A stretch of DNA of 64,000 bases from assembly GCF_910591885.1 (NCBI RefSeq), contig NC_063278.1, positions 6,235,501 to 6,299,500 of the forward strand, given 5' to 3'. The stretch is from Bombus terrestris (taxonomy: Eukaryota > Arthropoda > Insecta > Hymenoptera > Apidae). Within the stretch, counting starts at the first letter, position 1; each line of letters opens with the position of its first letter. The notes beneath the pieces were generated by a model that was given only the letters and a program-made list of their open reading frames with translations, had not been told where the DNA came from and ran no database searches. The position numbers and the translations under genes were made by a program. Shown here piece after piece: positions 38,779 to 52,430 of this stretch.

Positions 38779-41700
38779 ATGGATTCTGGAGTGAGTCAAG
38801 GAAAGAAACAAATTCGTGTTGGATTTTATGATATTGAAGGCACCATTGGCAAAGGAAATTTTGCAGTGGTAAAACTAGCTAGACATCGTATTACCAAGAC
38901 AGAGGTAAATATGCTTTATCACAACATATGCTTGTTGATATTTCCCATGCTATCTTTCTCATTTAAAAGTTCAACATTCTTTCTTCTTAGGTGGCTATTA
39001 AAATAATTGACAAAACACAATTGGATCCTACCAATCTTGAAAAAGTTTATAGAGAAGTAGAAATAATGAAGCAATTAGAACATCCACACATTGTCAAATT
39101 ATATCAAGTAATGGAAACAAAAAATATGATATATATGGTATGTTTCAGTGATTTTTTGTATCAAGTTTGAAAAATTTAGAAGATAATAGAAAGCTTTATA
39201 TTTCTGTTAGGTGTGTGAATATGCAAGCAAGGGTGAAATATTTGACTATATTGCAAGATATGGAAGAATGGGAGAACCCAGAGCTCGGGCAACATTTGCT
39301 CAAATACTTTCTGCGGTTGAATACTGCCATGCAACGGGTGTAGCACATCGTGATCTCAAAGCTGAAAATTTACTCTTAGATGCTCAGATGAACGTTAAAA
39401 TTGCTGATTTTGGCTTTAGTAATAGATTTTCACCTGGAGAAAGACTAAGTACATGGTGTGGTAGTCCTCCTTATGCAGCACCAGAAGTTTTTCGAGGAAA
39501 ACATTATGCTGGTCCTGAAATTGATGTGTGGGTAAGCGAGTTATATATATTTATATAATATACAATTTGTAATGCAAATAGTTTATGACATTATGTTCTT
39601 ATTATTGCAGAGTTTAGGTGTTGTATTATATGTATTAGTATGTGGAGCACTGCCCTTTGATGGATCTACCCTCCAATCTTTAAGAGATCGTGTTTTGAGT
39701 GGAAGATTTAGAATTCCATATTTTATGAGTACAGGTATTTTTTGCAGCTTAGAACAAAATTTTGAATATTTAATTTAATGCCACCTATGATAAAGCTGTA
39801 ATTCTTCTATTATAGATTGTGAAAGCTTAATACGTAAAATGTTAGTTCTGGAACCTGCAAAACGATATACCATTCCACAAATAAAGAGACATCGCTGGAT
39901 GGCTGGATCAGCAGACACTATTTGTTCAATGATTATAACAAGATCATCATCTTCATCCATCCAAGAACCAAATGAACAAATACTTCGACTTATGCATAGT
40001 TTAGGCATAGATATCACGCGAACCAGAGAGGTATTTTTAATATATATATATTTTTATTTATAAAATACTTTAATATATAATATTATAGAAAAAATATTTC
40101 AATAATAATTTATATTTTCTAAAGCAAAGTATTTATTTTTTTCAGTCATTGAGGAACAGTAGCTATGATCATCATGCTGCTATTTATTTCTTATTATTGG
40201 AAAGGCTGAAGCAACACCGTGTCACCAGCACAGCAAACAATACTTGTTGGCCGAGCGTTGCAAGAACAAAAGATGACAAATTCAAATCAAGGTATATTTA
40301 TTGAATTATTAATATTGTTTTAGGCTATTAGTTTTTACAATAATTTTTATTATAAGATGTTCCTTAGATAACGATTTTCTTATCTTCCAATCCTGCCCGT
40401 CGAAAAAGTTGGTAAAAAATCGAATTTTAATCATATAATTTTTATTTACAGCGATAGCTTAGTGGGACGTTGATCTTTATTGACGGTGATGCATGTATTG
40501 AAGATTTTGTCAGGACAGGTTGGATTGGAAGTGCTTTGCTGTCACTTTATTTTTGGTAATTCTTTCATTTTATTTCATTGCTTTCCTTTTATTTTGAGTT
40601 GTACGTAGATTACTATCAGTGAATATACATATGTTTGCTTTGTTTTTATATCGACATATTATATAATTTTCGTTATATATATTTTTATGTCCTTATATAT
40701 GTTGATAAAAATAAGAATGATGCAGCACATAGAAGAAACAAAAGTCCAGTACAAAAATCTTCACAATTGATACTTGTCCATTCATCACTACAAAAGCTTT
40801 TACCGAATAATTAGAGTATTGTAAGCGAATTTGCATTATATATTTGTTTCTAGAACAAGGGAAGACGCAACTCGCGGTGGAAAAAGATTTAGTTCAACTA
40901 GTTCTTCGACTGATGAAGGGTGCTGTAGTGCAGAAGGTGAATTAGAGGAAGGTCCAAGTGGTGATGAATTGAGAGAAGCTCAAATTAAACTCGAGGAACA
41001 TAGACTAGGCCTAGATCATGATATCAGTCAACGAATTGACAGTCAAATAGTTAATCGAAGATTAAGTGATTACCAACAGCATTTTGATACCCCACTTATG
41101 GATTCTATTGATCCTCCTAGTCGAACGACATTGTTTATTGCGGGTGGTAGTGGTAGTTCATCATCCGAGCTTTTTGAATCTAGTTTTGATTCTGGTTGCC
41201 CACCAGACTACTCAGGGGCAAATTCATTTACAAGTAGCTTGCCCTCTTGCACGCCTCCACCACCTATGAGCCCATCGCCAATTAGCGGTAGAATATCTAG
41301 AGTTTCTCAAGGTCGTAGAGCTTCAGATGGTGGACCTAGATTATTATTTTGTCAACAAGGTGGAGGGGACAGACCGACCAAGCAGCGAAGTATTCAAGGT
41401 ACTGCATTATAAAGATATTTCATTTGTAAAGACTTTTCGTCACATGGTCGTGACAAATATGTTTTGTTTTCATAGATTCTGGTAAGGCTAGAGGCCATTT
41501 AGATCTTGTTCATTTGAGACCACCATCTACGCCACCAGAAAATCAAACACAGTTTAAAATTCGTGGCGACTCCAGTACACAGCTACAGCTGTTAGTGCAA
41601 CAGCGTATGTTGCAACAAAAACGAAACTTATATCACAGACATAGAGGTGGAGGCAGTCCTACTCCAATACCAGTATCAACAAGTACCACAAGTAGACGCG

Positions 41701-42885
41701 CTGACCACGTACCGAGACAAGACAGTTATAAACTAGCTCAAAGAACACAGATCTTACCACCTTTATCTCAGGGACATGTTGATAGAGACTTTGATAGAGA
41801 AAGAAAACGAGATGAAGAAAGATGGAAAAGTCTACCATCTCGACTTGCAGCAGATTGTCAGTTAGCAGAAAGGACACTGCTGTGGAGCCAACAGGTAATT
41901 CTATAAATAGAAATTTAAAAAATCGTTTGGGTTGAACTGTCCAATAAAAAAAGTTATCGAGTCGGAATAAAAGAACGCAAAATAACTTGTTGGTATCTGT
42001 CCAACGATCCATGACGTCATTGTTCTTTTGGAATAAATTTAAATCGTGCCAAAATTACGTACCTATATTCGAACTCAAACAGAGTATTATGTTACCTGTT
42101 CCTTTCATAATGTTAACATTGTTGTGAGCGTGCATCATGTTCACAACGATGAATTGATGTAAATATTATTAGTATTGTTTATATTAGCGATTAGACGTTA
42201 CTTGTGATACGAAAGCACAATTATTTGTGTTAGATGCAAATAAACAATTATTTTTATTTAATTTGGCAATTTATTGTTCACTCTAATTTGCCTTACTTCG
42301 TGCATGTACGAACCCTTAATTAAACATCAGTGTACAGTTAACAAAAGAGTTCATATTTGTTTAAGAAATGTTTAGACTACTGTTATTATATGAATTACCA
42401 TATATGCATTATTAATTGTTGTTATGCAAAAATGAAATTTTATTTTGATAACTGTGCAATACAATTTTAAATAGTTACTTACTTGCCTGTGTTAAACACA
42501 CAAACAATAACACGACATATGCACTAGTACATAATTTAACAACAATGCAATGTAAAGGACATATATTAGCACAAATGCGATTGAAAAACCCATAAACAAT
42601 GCAGTGTTAAACACCTAAACATTAAGCTTGGAAGATGCATATATCATTTGTAGCACCTTTCCCTTATTTGGCTTCCTAGATTTTATTTCTTAACATTCTG
42701 TAATGAAGATATTGAACACAAAAATGACACAAAATGTAAATAATTTAAAGAAGAAAATATATCAGGTGGGCCTCAGTGGAGGAGCATCATATTTGCCACC
42801 TGGCAGTGTAGGTGGCTTCTTGTGGCCCACTGGAAGCAACCCTCATTCAACCATCTTCGAAAACGTTGGAGATCCAATGGAATAA
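38779..42885 (+). CDS. Sik2: Salt-inducible kinase (SIK2-type, AMPK-related), complete coding region
   Basis: Ser/Thr kinase of the AMPK-related SIK family, which phosphorylates CRTC coactivators and class IIa HDACs downstream of LKB1. Nine coding exons keep frame: 38779-38904, 38991-39137, 39211-39531, 39611-39734, 39816-40030, 40146-40291, 40854-41398, 41476-41894 and 42766-42885, giving about 720 residues. Seen: glycine loop IGKGNFAVVK (23-32), VAIK lysine 46, HRDLKAEN (Asp139), DFG (157-159), LKB1 T-loop Thr172 in STWCGSPPYAAPE, and a UBA-like segment at about 290-340. RRASDGG (Ser517) corresponds to the PKA/14-3-3 site of mammalian SIKs (RRASD). The N-lobe wording (VGFYDIEGTIGKGNF) matches SIK2 better than SIK3. 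The start is the first in-frame ATG after an acceptor-like site. The last exon is the least certain, being short and joined only by phase. The protein is shorter than Drosophila Sik2, so a missed exon is possible. Confidence 0.92.
40452..40473 (+). other. Sik2: Possible alternative last coding exon of Sik2
   Basis: Between exons 6 and 7 a good acceptor (TTTTTATTTACAG, AG at 40450-40451) is in phase with exon 6. It adds only SDSLVGR before TGA at 40471-40473. Used with a local polyadenylation site, it would give a protein of about 366 residues with kinase and UBA regions but no regulatory tail, so without the Ser517 PKA site. It could equally be a fortuitous acceptor. Confidence 0.25.
42012..42019. 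promoter_or_regulatory. CRE octamer in the last Sik2 intron
   Basis: A third full TGACGTCA at the locus, about 120 bp into intron 8. It may be fortuitous. Confidence 0.25.
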
Positions 42886-45300
42886 ACATCTAATCCTGTT
42901 GTATTTTTAGTATTGGAGATTTTGAGTCTGAAAGACTAGATTAGATACAAGAAATACAATAAGCAGTATTGCCTTCCTAGTCTTTCCATATCAGTATTTT
43001 CATTTATATAATTATGTATTTTATTATATATATTTTAAGTATTCAAGGAGAATATTGTATAAATTTCATTGTAGAACTGTTTCCTCCGTGATATTCTAGC
43101 TTTCATACACAAAATCTTTAATTAAATGGAAGGTATATGTTACTAAATGTCAAAGATTTCTTCTTAATTAAATTCGGTTTTGCAATCAATATGCTTTGAG
43201 CAGCATAATTTATCACATATCTTTATACATTCATACACTTCATTCATTAAAAAATTATACATATATCACACACACACATACACACACGCAAAATAAAAAA
43301 TGTAAACATTGTTAAAAATCTTTGTCATGTAGTAGCATGTGCGCCTGCCTTATTAACTGGCTGATTTTATCAGTCAAATATATCCAATTATGTCATAGAC
43401 TGATAATTAACAAGAGAAAACACCAATCGAGTTTATATTCATGAGCAAGTGGCATATGTCTTGCTTTACAACGACTATGTTTAATTGGAAGTACGACATA
43501 TACGCATGCATATTTTAATGATAATTAATGAAGAGTGCTTTTGATGTGCTTCCTGAATACATTTCGGTAAATTATCATATAATGGTGACGATGTATAATC
43601 TGCACGCGTCTGTTATTTTCATCGTGTCATAACTCAATAGAATCAGAAGATAGTATACAAAACAAACTTAAAATTAATTTATGCATTTTATAACTTCCAT
43701 ACGAAAATTTTAGATAACTGAGAGTTAGCTAAGATATTTAATCCAGATTAAAATTTGGAAACCGAAGTAAAAAAAATCAGTGTTCAAATACGAAAACAAA
43801 CTATAAATATGTTATAACATGAAATAGAGACACAATAATCTTCACTTCACAGAAACACTTGAGATAAACTTTATTCAGAACTGTGAGTGCAAGAACTATG
43901 CCACTTATGCTTTTCTATGCAATTTATTGAAGAGTGGAGTTAATAAAATGAGAGAGCAAGAGAAAAAGAGAGAAAGAAACCATGTTAAAGTTTTTTGTTA
44001 CACATTTTTATTGATAACTATTCTAATAATATTGTACAAAACTACGTGTTTCATCATTCCACTCTTCATTATGATCGTTATAGAAAATTAAGAAATAATA
44101 AAAACAATAAATAGTGATAAATAGTAGCTGCTGTTTAAAGAAGTAAAAAAAGTGCTGCATTCTGTAAAGATGTTTAAATAAAATCGTTGTATATATAATA
44201 TTTCACAAAATGACTGTTTACATTTTGAATTATACGTTTTTTATGCATTTTTATTTTTTACATAAAATACAAATTGTATCAATAGTTATCAATACAACAT
44301 TTTGCATAAATGTAAGTACAAAGTTATCATTTTACTCCAAATGAGAACCAAATAGTTTTGCTTTACGAGCTCTTTGCACGGTTATTATTAAGTGAAAAGG
44401 AAAGGAATCGATAATAACTTCAACATGTTTGTACATTTTGATACGAATACAGCACTTTTTAAAAGCAAATATATATTAGGTTCTAGTAGTCTAGTCAGTA
44501 GGAAGCAATACCGGCCGCGCACAACTGACAACGACTTTAATATTCAAATTTTCCGCCATTTTTTACCCAACAAAAACAATCAAACTTCGCTCAAAAAAAT
44601 CTTTTGATAAGTAAAAAGATAGCTGTTAAGTTAGCATAATCATGCGAGATCTTGTTCTGGCATATTGTTCCCGAAATAACATTCCGGAAACTGTTTTAGA
44701 GGAACTCAGGAATTGAAAATCAGTTTTGGCGTTGTTGCATTTCTCCATCCATGTCTTTTTTGTAATTATGGAAATTTGAGATTGCATGAAACAGACATCA
44801 TCTATAAATGTGTATCGTTGATTTACTAGTTAATAAATTTGTTTTATTGAAGTATCATTGAATTTTGCAAAAATCATTTTTGTTAGCAGTAACAGAATTT
44901 ACAAAAGGTTACATGATATGAAATTATTATTTGGCAATGTACTATCTAGCTAACACGTACAAGTAAAGTAATTGTTTACCATTAATTAATATGGTGTTAA
45001 AAAATATTAGAACATGATCTAATTACACAAATCTAATGGAAACGTGCAATACATTCCACTTATAATTGAAATAAATCGTTTTTGTACTTGCAATAAATTA
45101 ATATTTTGTACCAAATTAATATCTGATTTCCTTAAAGTTATGTATGATGGTAAATAATTACTGTTTATAAATTACAAAACTGTCAACAAATGTATACATT
45201 GTGCGTATGAGCATATTGAATAAAATATTATGCAAACTATAAAACTAAAGTTCTTTTATTTATATTTATTCCAGTTTCCTTAATTTACATTTGTTATAAT
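42886..45300. other. Sik2 3' region and spacer before mRpL41
   Basis: AT-rich DNA between two convergent genes, probably containing the Sik2 3' UTR. AATAAA-type signals occur but I cannot choose one. A CA microsatellite lies at 43267-43287. A 71-codon ATG-less frame at 44392-44607 is unrecognised. The minus-strand signal AATAAA at 45265-45270 lies about 35 bp past the mRpL41 stop and probably serves that gene. Confidence 0.5.
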
Positions 45301-45302
45301 GT

Positions 45303-45927
45303 TTAAGACTTTTTTGGACGTTCTACATCCATTTGGAAAATATCTGTACCAGTCATTTCAGCCCGAATCCTAGCTTCTTCAGCTGTCAATGCTTCATATT
45401 CACTGGGATTTAATGGTTCACCATCCGGGTTTAATTGACCCTCTCTAAAATCTTTCTTAATTTTATCAGCATACACTAAATTAAATAAATCTTTAGCAGT
45501 ATATTCACGTTTTTTGATATCTTTAACTCTATAAGAGACATATGGCTTTAAATTAAAATTTTTCAGAGAAGGAACAATAAGCTCCGGTATCATTTCTGGT
45601 ATGTTAACCCAATGATTGTTTACCCATTTCCCCGTTATCTTTACACCTCTCCCTGAAAATATTTGTTAATTATCATACGTTTACCATTGTGATTATTAAA
45701 GAATGCACATAGAAGATACTTTTATACTTGTTATTGTATATCATATTCAAAGACCAAAATTACATACTATCAATAGGAATATCGTAGTTTGGATCCTTGG
45801 CTCGTGCTTCTTTATATGCACGACTACCTCGTTTATTGAATAGCTGTATCATACGAAAATTTCGTTTACCACAACATGACGCTGATGTTGAAATTTGTCG
45901 AGTTACAATCATAAACGTAGATGCCAT
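45303..45927 (-). CDS. mRpL41: Mitochondrial large ribosomal subunit protein mL41
   Basis: Component of the mitochondrial 39S ribosomal subunit, acting in the matrix. Two exons: 45768-45927 and 45303-45652, with a 115-bp GT-AG intron splitting an Arg codon; 169 residues. Exon 1 starts at the first ATG and gives an arginine- and serine-containing N-terminus suited to mitochondrial import, followed by FNKRGSRAYKEAR. Exon 2 carries the family core: RGVKITGKWV, then IPEMIPELIVPSLKNFNLKP and YVSYRV, matching the [21 protein letters not shown] region of human MRPL41. The C-terminus is acidic, with a Lys-Lys-Ser end. The gene is transcribed toward Sik2. It is somewhat longer than the human protein at its C-terminus. 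Identification is by eye from the conserved core. Confidence 0.94.
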
Positions 45928-48120
45928 TTTATTTTTTACAAGAAAAAAAATTATTTGATTCGTATATAAAATTCTAAAACAATGATCAACTTTTTTTACA
46001 CATTCCTTATCCTTTATATGAAGAAACAGAAATTATGACCTAAAATTATAGGTTATATTTTGTTTTAATTATTTGATACTTATTTAAAGGTATGAAATAT
46101 TTCTTATTCGATTAACATAATAATTTTATTATGTTAGTGTATCATAAATGTACGAAACAATTCTAAACTCACTTTTTTTAATAATATTTGAAACGAAAGT
46201 TTAAACAGGATAGTCCAGCTAACTGGAACCACCTAAGTATCTGCCATACTTATTGTTGAATGAAATATCTTCTCAGGATAAAGTTATACTATTTCAAGAA
46301 CTACATGTAACAGTAGAAATAGTTTCTTCTCGTGATAATTTTTTTACAGCATTTCATTGTTATCGGCATTTTATTAAATAAGATAAAATAATTAAATAAT
46401 AAGATAAATTAAAAAATCGACATTTTTCGGCTTGTAGACAGATTTTTTTAACGTTTGAGGGCTCGAATGAAAGTTTAGAACCCAAAGAAATAATTAAAAT
46501 TAGTTTTGTCCAAATATTCTTCCTAGTTTCTTAATTATAAGTAAGTTTTAAAAATTGCCTACTCTACAAACAACGAAACACTGCAACTACCTAGCGGTGA
46601 AAAATGGAATTAATCTCTCTATTAAGAAACTAAAAAATCAAGTGTCTTGATTTGTAAGACAAATTTTTAAACTATTCAGAAATTAAATAATTACTATAGT
46701 TCTCTAAGATATTCTCTGTATAATATTATTCCGATTACGTAATTAATTATTTATACGTATTTACTAATTATATGCAATTAATGCAATCTTAAGTCTTAAG
46801 TCTAAGACAAGTAAGTCACATTTCTTTAAATCTTGCGAGGGTACGGAACACGCTGTATGAAACATTCTCTCTATATTTTTATATCGCATTCATGTGTACA
46901 ATAACACGTACTTGCAGTAACGTTTATTTGTTCCGCTTTTATCTCTATATCTTTATATCTCTATGGTTCTATAATAATTAATTATCACTTTCTCGCTTAT
47001 AACATATTTATTAGCTTTATCATGAAATTTATTATCAAACCAATTAACCAAAGCATATGTTTTAGCTTAATAACAATAGGGAAATCCAGAAATTTGATAT
47101 TACTGCTACAAGCCTCTCCTAAATATTCACAAATATTATATACAATAAGGTTATTATATATAAATACTGCTACCTGTCCAGTTAGATTAATCTCCATGAA
47201 TTCATACTGCTTTTCCCATAGATTTTCGTATACTATGTCACAATTCAATTTTCTTTCTGTACAAAATCATAATACTTATCCCTTATCATCCCAATGCTCG
47301 ATAATGGGACACATAAAAGGATGTTGATTTTAATAAATTTCTTGCATAATCTTCTATTACTTCTGCACTTATTATTTCATAGCTTGACTACATGGCCAGG
47401 TTGTGGAAGAAATTCAGTGTCACACAGTGGAATGATATAAATAAGCATTAGGGATGACAAATAAACATTGGAACAATGATCTTGTAATCTTTAATGTGAA
47501 GTAGCAATGTAAGAAATGTAACGTATCAAATTAGTGGTTAATGTAAAGTGGCTAATGTAGAGTATACTTTGCCACATAAAAGAAACAAATGTAATATTTT
47601 ATGCGATATGGAGACAAAACTCTATAACTTGGTCAGATCAGATCAAACGAAGCAGCCATACAAGAACCTTTTTGGATTGCCTACCTATTTCATTATTTGT
47701 TTTCTTCTAGACTATAAATATAGGATTAAAATATATCATCCTGGGAGTTTCAAAAATCTGCTAGATCAAAATATATTAGCATGCTATATTGCAGTGCATA
47801 TTAGAAAATACTTTTTGGTTACAATAGAGTTCACAAAACTGTTACAGCAAGAATAATAGCTTTATATTTGAACTATTCATTGGACTCAACTTTTGAACCT
47901 TGTGGATCATGTGGAAACTGTCTAGCAATAAAAAATTCAAGTCACCCAAATGTGACTGAAGCTGATGCAACAAGTCACACTAGCATTGAGGATATTAAAG
48001 TAATCTTAGGAGATATTTACTATTTACCTTTCACATTTAATTTATTTTTTTATGATTTGATTTTTTGATTTGATTTATTAAATTATAGATGAAGTACACT
48101 TGTTATCGTTCTTAAAGAGG
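45928..48120. other. Spacer, no supported gene
   Basis: AT-rich DNA. Open frames near 47.0-47.3, 47.5-47.9 and 47.9-48.07 kb have no recognisable family. The last includes a Cys-rich piece (CGSCGNC), but there is no supporting structure. Given the transposon remains immediately to the right, some of this may be decayed mobile DNA. Confidence 0.4.
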
Positions 48121-48147
48121 ATAAGATGATCACTTACCATCTGCATC

Positions 48148-48690
48148 GATTATTATCGATTGAGCACAAAAGAATTTTTGGAGAACGGTATTATAGGCAA
48201 AAGCGTTTTACCATACCCGAGTCCGATAATTCATGTCAAAAAGAAAAATGTTTAAAATAGGATGATTAAAAAAAGATTTCTTATATCATTTCATATTTTT
48301 TCTTCATGCTTCCATCAATCAATTCAAATAATCGATTATAATCCATAACATAATTTGGTTTCCTAATCATTTCTTTTGTGCGATAATGAATCTTCATGTC
48401 AACGAATTCTTGAGTGTGAAAAGTAGACAACATTATACACTTTCTTTTTGTTACACCATTTCATAGCTAACAAATCATTTGAGGAACGAAAACTCGCTTC
48501 AACCGTTTTTAATTTATTATCGATAATTTGCATGCCTTTCTTTGTATCCTCAAACGTCCGAAAATAAAAATTTTTATTTTTTTGCAATTGAAATGTATTA
48601 AATAAAGGCAATTTAGAGCAATAAAGGCAATAGAGCTTGCTGGTTATTTTCGTAAATTTGTACCTGTATTACCAAGCTTACAGAAAACAA
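48148..48690 (+). pseudogene. Decayed gypsy-type (Ty3) reverse transcriptase fragments
   Basis: Two plus-strand pieces resemble the pol region of Ty3/gypsy LTR retrotransposons. At 48148-48255 the frame reads YRLS, then ENGIIG, then PYPSPIIHVKKKN and a stop. This matches the start of the RT domain, where elements typically have PYRLS, GIIR and SPYASPIVLVKKK. At 48627-48690 it reads AIELAGYFRKFVP, matching the FLGLAGYYRRFIP motif after the RT palm. The catalytic YVDD region expected between them is absent. That interval instead carries a minus-strand piggyBac-like piece. Clearly inactive; no LTRs recognised. Confidence 0.6.
48281..48611 (-). pseudogene. Decayed piggyBac-type transposase fragment
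   Basis: The minus-strand frame at 48611-48399 contains FRSSNDLLAMKWCNKKKVY, like the L-A-L-K-W-x-D-K-[KR]-x-V-x-x-L-S-T segment of piggyBac/PGBD transposases. After a frameshift near 48400 the neighbouring frame continues (48402-48281) with RKPNYVMDYNRLFELIDGS, like the KPxxVxDYNKxMGGVDxxD motif. There it stops. No intact transposase or terminal repeats are visible. It lies between the two gypsy pieces in the opposite orientation, consistent with a nested insertion. Confidence 0.55.
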
Positions 48691-48699
48691 TGAACCGTG

Positions 48700-50500
48700 A
48701 GCCTGGGGCACCGAACAGAGGAAACACGGTAATATGTAAAATTGCTATTATAATAACCGTTACTTGTGATATTCGATCCTGCTAAAGAAACAAAATTACA
48801 TGGAAAAACGAGCTCGATAGGCTACAGGGTTATTCTATTTCAAAAGATGAACGGAAAGCAGCGAGCATTTGCATATTCAATCGGGGACAACGACGGAGGA
48901 GTCCAAGTACCAATCGTATAAGCTCGAAATAATACCGATACTTGATCGATATTGACGCTCAAGGCATACTGGATCTTTAATTATGTTTTTTATGTTTACA
49001 AATATATTTTTATTTTATGAATTTGGGCCTAAAGTAATATATGCTACCAGAAAGAAAATAAGTACCCCCGTAGTTTTAGTTCTTTCACGGTTCAGCGTAC
49101 TGCACCATGCGAATAAATGCTGAGTTTCACTAAAATTAGCATGTACAAAAACTTATAAAATTAGGAATCTACCCTGTTTGGTTGTAGTTACTAGACAAGA
49201 ACCTATTAAGTTCCACGCTACAAGAACCTTGTATGGTTCTACGGTAAAGTGCATACCTACTTTTCTATCTGAGATAATTAGTAATAAAACTCTTTAGCCA
49301 ATTATCATCTGTTTCATTACCTTCTATTAAGGCATCATGCCCACTCCCTATGTGCCCTAGAATACTAGAGTTCTTCACAAGAACTGCAATGATATATACG
49401 TGATGTATAATCCAATGTAGTCGCGCTAACGACCTCCTATTATTACGCAATTAATACGATTATAAATAAGCGACACAAACGAACAATTCCCAGGACTTGA
49501 ACTATAACTTTAAATTATTTATTACGGTAGTATAAACTAGCTATCTGATCTTGAATCAGAAAAAAAGGGACAGGATTTGAAAATCGGAAACGAAAAAACA
49601 AATCAATGTTCTAGTGCCAATCAAGTTGAAAAAAACAGATTTCCGGAATTTGGCATTAAAAAAACCAAGTTGGTAACTCTGTATTATGGAGCATTACCAG
49701 ATTAAAGGAAAATGGCGGATCAAAATACACCCATTGTCACTCTAATCTCCTCATCGCATCTACATATCAATGCAACCAAATAACGTTGTCTTTACTGGCC
49801 GTATGCGGAGAGACGTAAAACGAGTGACATAACCGACGTAGGAGTAGAATGACAATAGGGGAATGTGGACAATTTTTCCTGGCAACCCTGAATTGCCTCC
49901 ATGTTTTAAAAGAACGTTTACCGAACTTTACTGCATCAGTGTATGATAGCAGGGAGGAAATAACCATTAAGAGAATAAAATAACATAAGTATTCGAAACC
50001 TTTTGAAATTCCTAGAAATGACGTTATTTTCTAAAAAAATCCGAGAGTAAAACACTTGTCGGCCAAAATAGCGATTTTATATTAGGAAAATGTAATAGTA
50101 TAGAAGGTGACATAATTTCGGCGACTCTTGGAAATTACGTCATATTCCAAGAATTTTTCGAAACCGGAATTAAAACCGAATGAATTAACTATTTCCCGAT
50201 CTCTTTTTTCGATTTTTTGTGAGTTTTTGTGGGATTGGGTAATCAAAAATTGTAAAACACTGTTCAGCTATTCTGACTTATTGAAACTCTTTCTAAATAT
50301 ATTCTATATAATCTTTTTTTTAATAAATAATCTCATTTTTTATTGCATTATATCATCATTTCCAAAAAAATCCTTGTTGTTGCTTGTAGTATCCTGATTG
50401 TTGTTTTTGTCCTCAAAGTAGCTTTTTCTGTAATCAATACGGAAAAGAAGCAATGTTTTTTCTATTATTTGATTAAAGTTTAAAGCAATTTTTATGTTTT
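48700..50500. other. Spacer, no supported gene
   Basis: Mixed AT-rich DNA. Slightly GC-richer stretches (48.8-48.95 and 49.7-50.0 kb) have no recognisable protein. The latter could be part of a promoter for the rightward gene. Confidence 0.45.
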
Positions 50501-50509
50501 ATCGTCTTT

Positions 50510-50854
50510 AGACTTCGTTGGTCGTAAGTACGAGTGCAAATTTCTGTTCTCATCGTGTATGTGCACGTTTTTCCCACCAAGAGCATCAGAGAAAAAATGT
50601 GTCTATAGTTCGGCCGTTGTCAGCTAGAGGCTTGTATTCTTAGTGCGCATTTTTTAACATTGCATCTGTGATCTCGCTATTCATCTTTGATCATTCTAAT
50701 ACATACATATGTACATATCAATGGATTGTATTATTAATCATCGTAATATTTATATTAACGTAATCATTAAAAAATGCATCAGTGTTAATCGTTAGAAATA
50801 TAGTTGTTAAGTGGGTGTAAAGCGAATACGCCTATCATAAATAATGATAGAAAA
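50510..50854 (+). other. Snx17: Inferred 5' noncoding exon of Snx17 (start approximate)
   Basis: The sequence ends in a consensus donor (GTAAGT at 50855-50860). A strong acceptor (TTTATTTTCCAG, AG at 51093-51094) lies about 300 bp before the Snx17 ATG. A noncoding leader exon is plausible but inferred from splice signals only. The transcription start is not identified. The sequence after the acceptor begins with a minimal upstream frame, ATG GAG TAA. Confidence 0.35.
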
Positions 50855-51395
50855 GTAAGTAGACAATACGAAAATATTTCATATAATTAATAATTGAGTA
50901 ATTATTGCCAATTGAGACAGTATAAAAGTGAAATCATATTATGTATGTATAATTTAAGCTATTTAATATATATGAATTTGAATTTAAATTATTGCAATAT
51001 CTGTTAATTTATTATATGATAACAGATATTGAAATATATTTGAATCCTTACTTAATCTATTTTCCTTGTATTTTATTATTATTTTATTTTCCAGATGGAG
51101 TAATATTTGGGAATATATATATGCATTTCTAAACTCAACTACATTTTGATTGTATATAATGTGGAATTTTTTATGTAGATATTTTTGTACATTTTGGATT
51201 ATCTATTTACATATGTTGATTTTATTAAAAGTTTTTCTTAAGTAACATCTGTGTATATCTATATACAAAGACATAGAATATAAATTTCTCAAATAAATTA
51301 TAATTTATTATAAATTTATTATATCATATTGTTCAATATACAATGTATTTTAATTATAAAAAAAATACAAAGCATTGATACTATATTTTATAAAA

Positions 51396-52395
51396 ATGCA
51401 TTTTTCTATACCAGATACACAAGAATTTATTGATGCAACTGATAATACATATGTGGTAAATATATCTGTTATATTATGTATATTACTGTATATTAATATA
51501 TTTACTTTATTTTCAATCCCAGGGTTACAACATTCATATAAATGGGTTATTTCATTGTACTGTGAGATATAAACAACTACATAGTCTCCATGAACAATTG
51601 GCTAGAAATTTAGATATATCTCTCCCAGCATTTCCCCCTAAAAAATTTTTTCCTTTAACAACAAATCAGCAAGAAGAACGTCGTCTTTCTTTGGAAAAAT
51701 ATATTCAAACAATTGGACAAAATCCAGTTGTTAATAATTCGGGAATGTTAAATGGATTTTTATTAAATGCTCAGCAAGAAACTATTGGAGGCCCATCTAA
51801 TAATGAATTTATGGACATTTTTCTTATGAATGGTTGTAAAATAACAATAAATGTTTCTACAGGGGATCATTCTGGTAGTGTTTTAGAGGTAAGTTTTGTC
51901 GTATGAGTATTTATGTATATCAAACTATATATAGAATATATAAACTAGAAATATGAGTTAACATTTTTTATTCAACAGAAAGTATACAAGAGCCTTAGGC
52001 TACCTGAAGAATATTATTCATATTTTGTATTATTTATTGTTGCTCATGATGAAGCAAATAGTGTTCATTGTAGGTATATCCTTATCATAATATTTCATAC
52101 ATGATTAATGAATAAATTATTTTTTACACATTATTTTTTTTAGTACTACGAAAATTGCAAAACTTTGAATCCCCATTTATAACTATTAAACATCTACACG
52201 TTATAGGAAGTAAAGTTGTACTTGGAAAAAATTATTGGGATGTGGGCTATGATTTGAAAATAATGGATAATGAGGTGGCAATGAATTTATTATATATTCA
52301 AGCAGTTGCGGAAATTAATTGGGGATGGATTCCCATTACAGATGAACTAAGAAACAAGCTAACAGTCTTAAAAAAGCATGGAAAGAAAAAAGAAG

Positions 52396-52430
<35 letters not shown>

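Noticed and set aside
47868..48068. Cys-rich frame (CGSCGNC) that might be a zinc-binding exon
   Set aside because: No ATG, no convincing acceptor, no recognisable domain, and it sits beside transposon debris.
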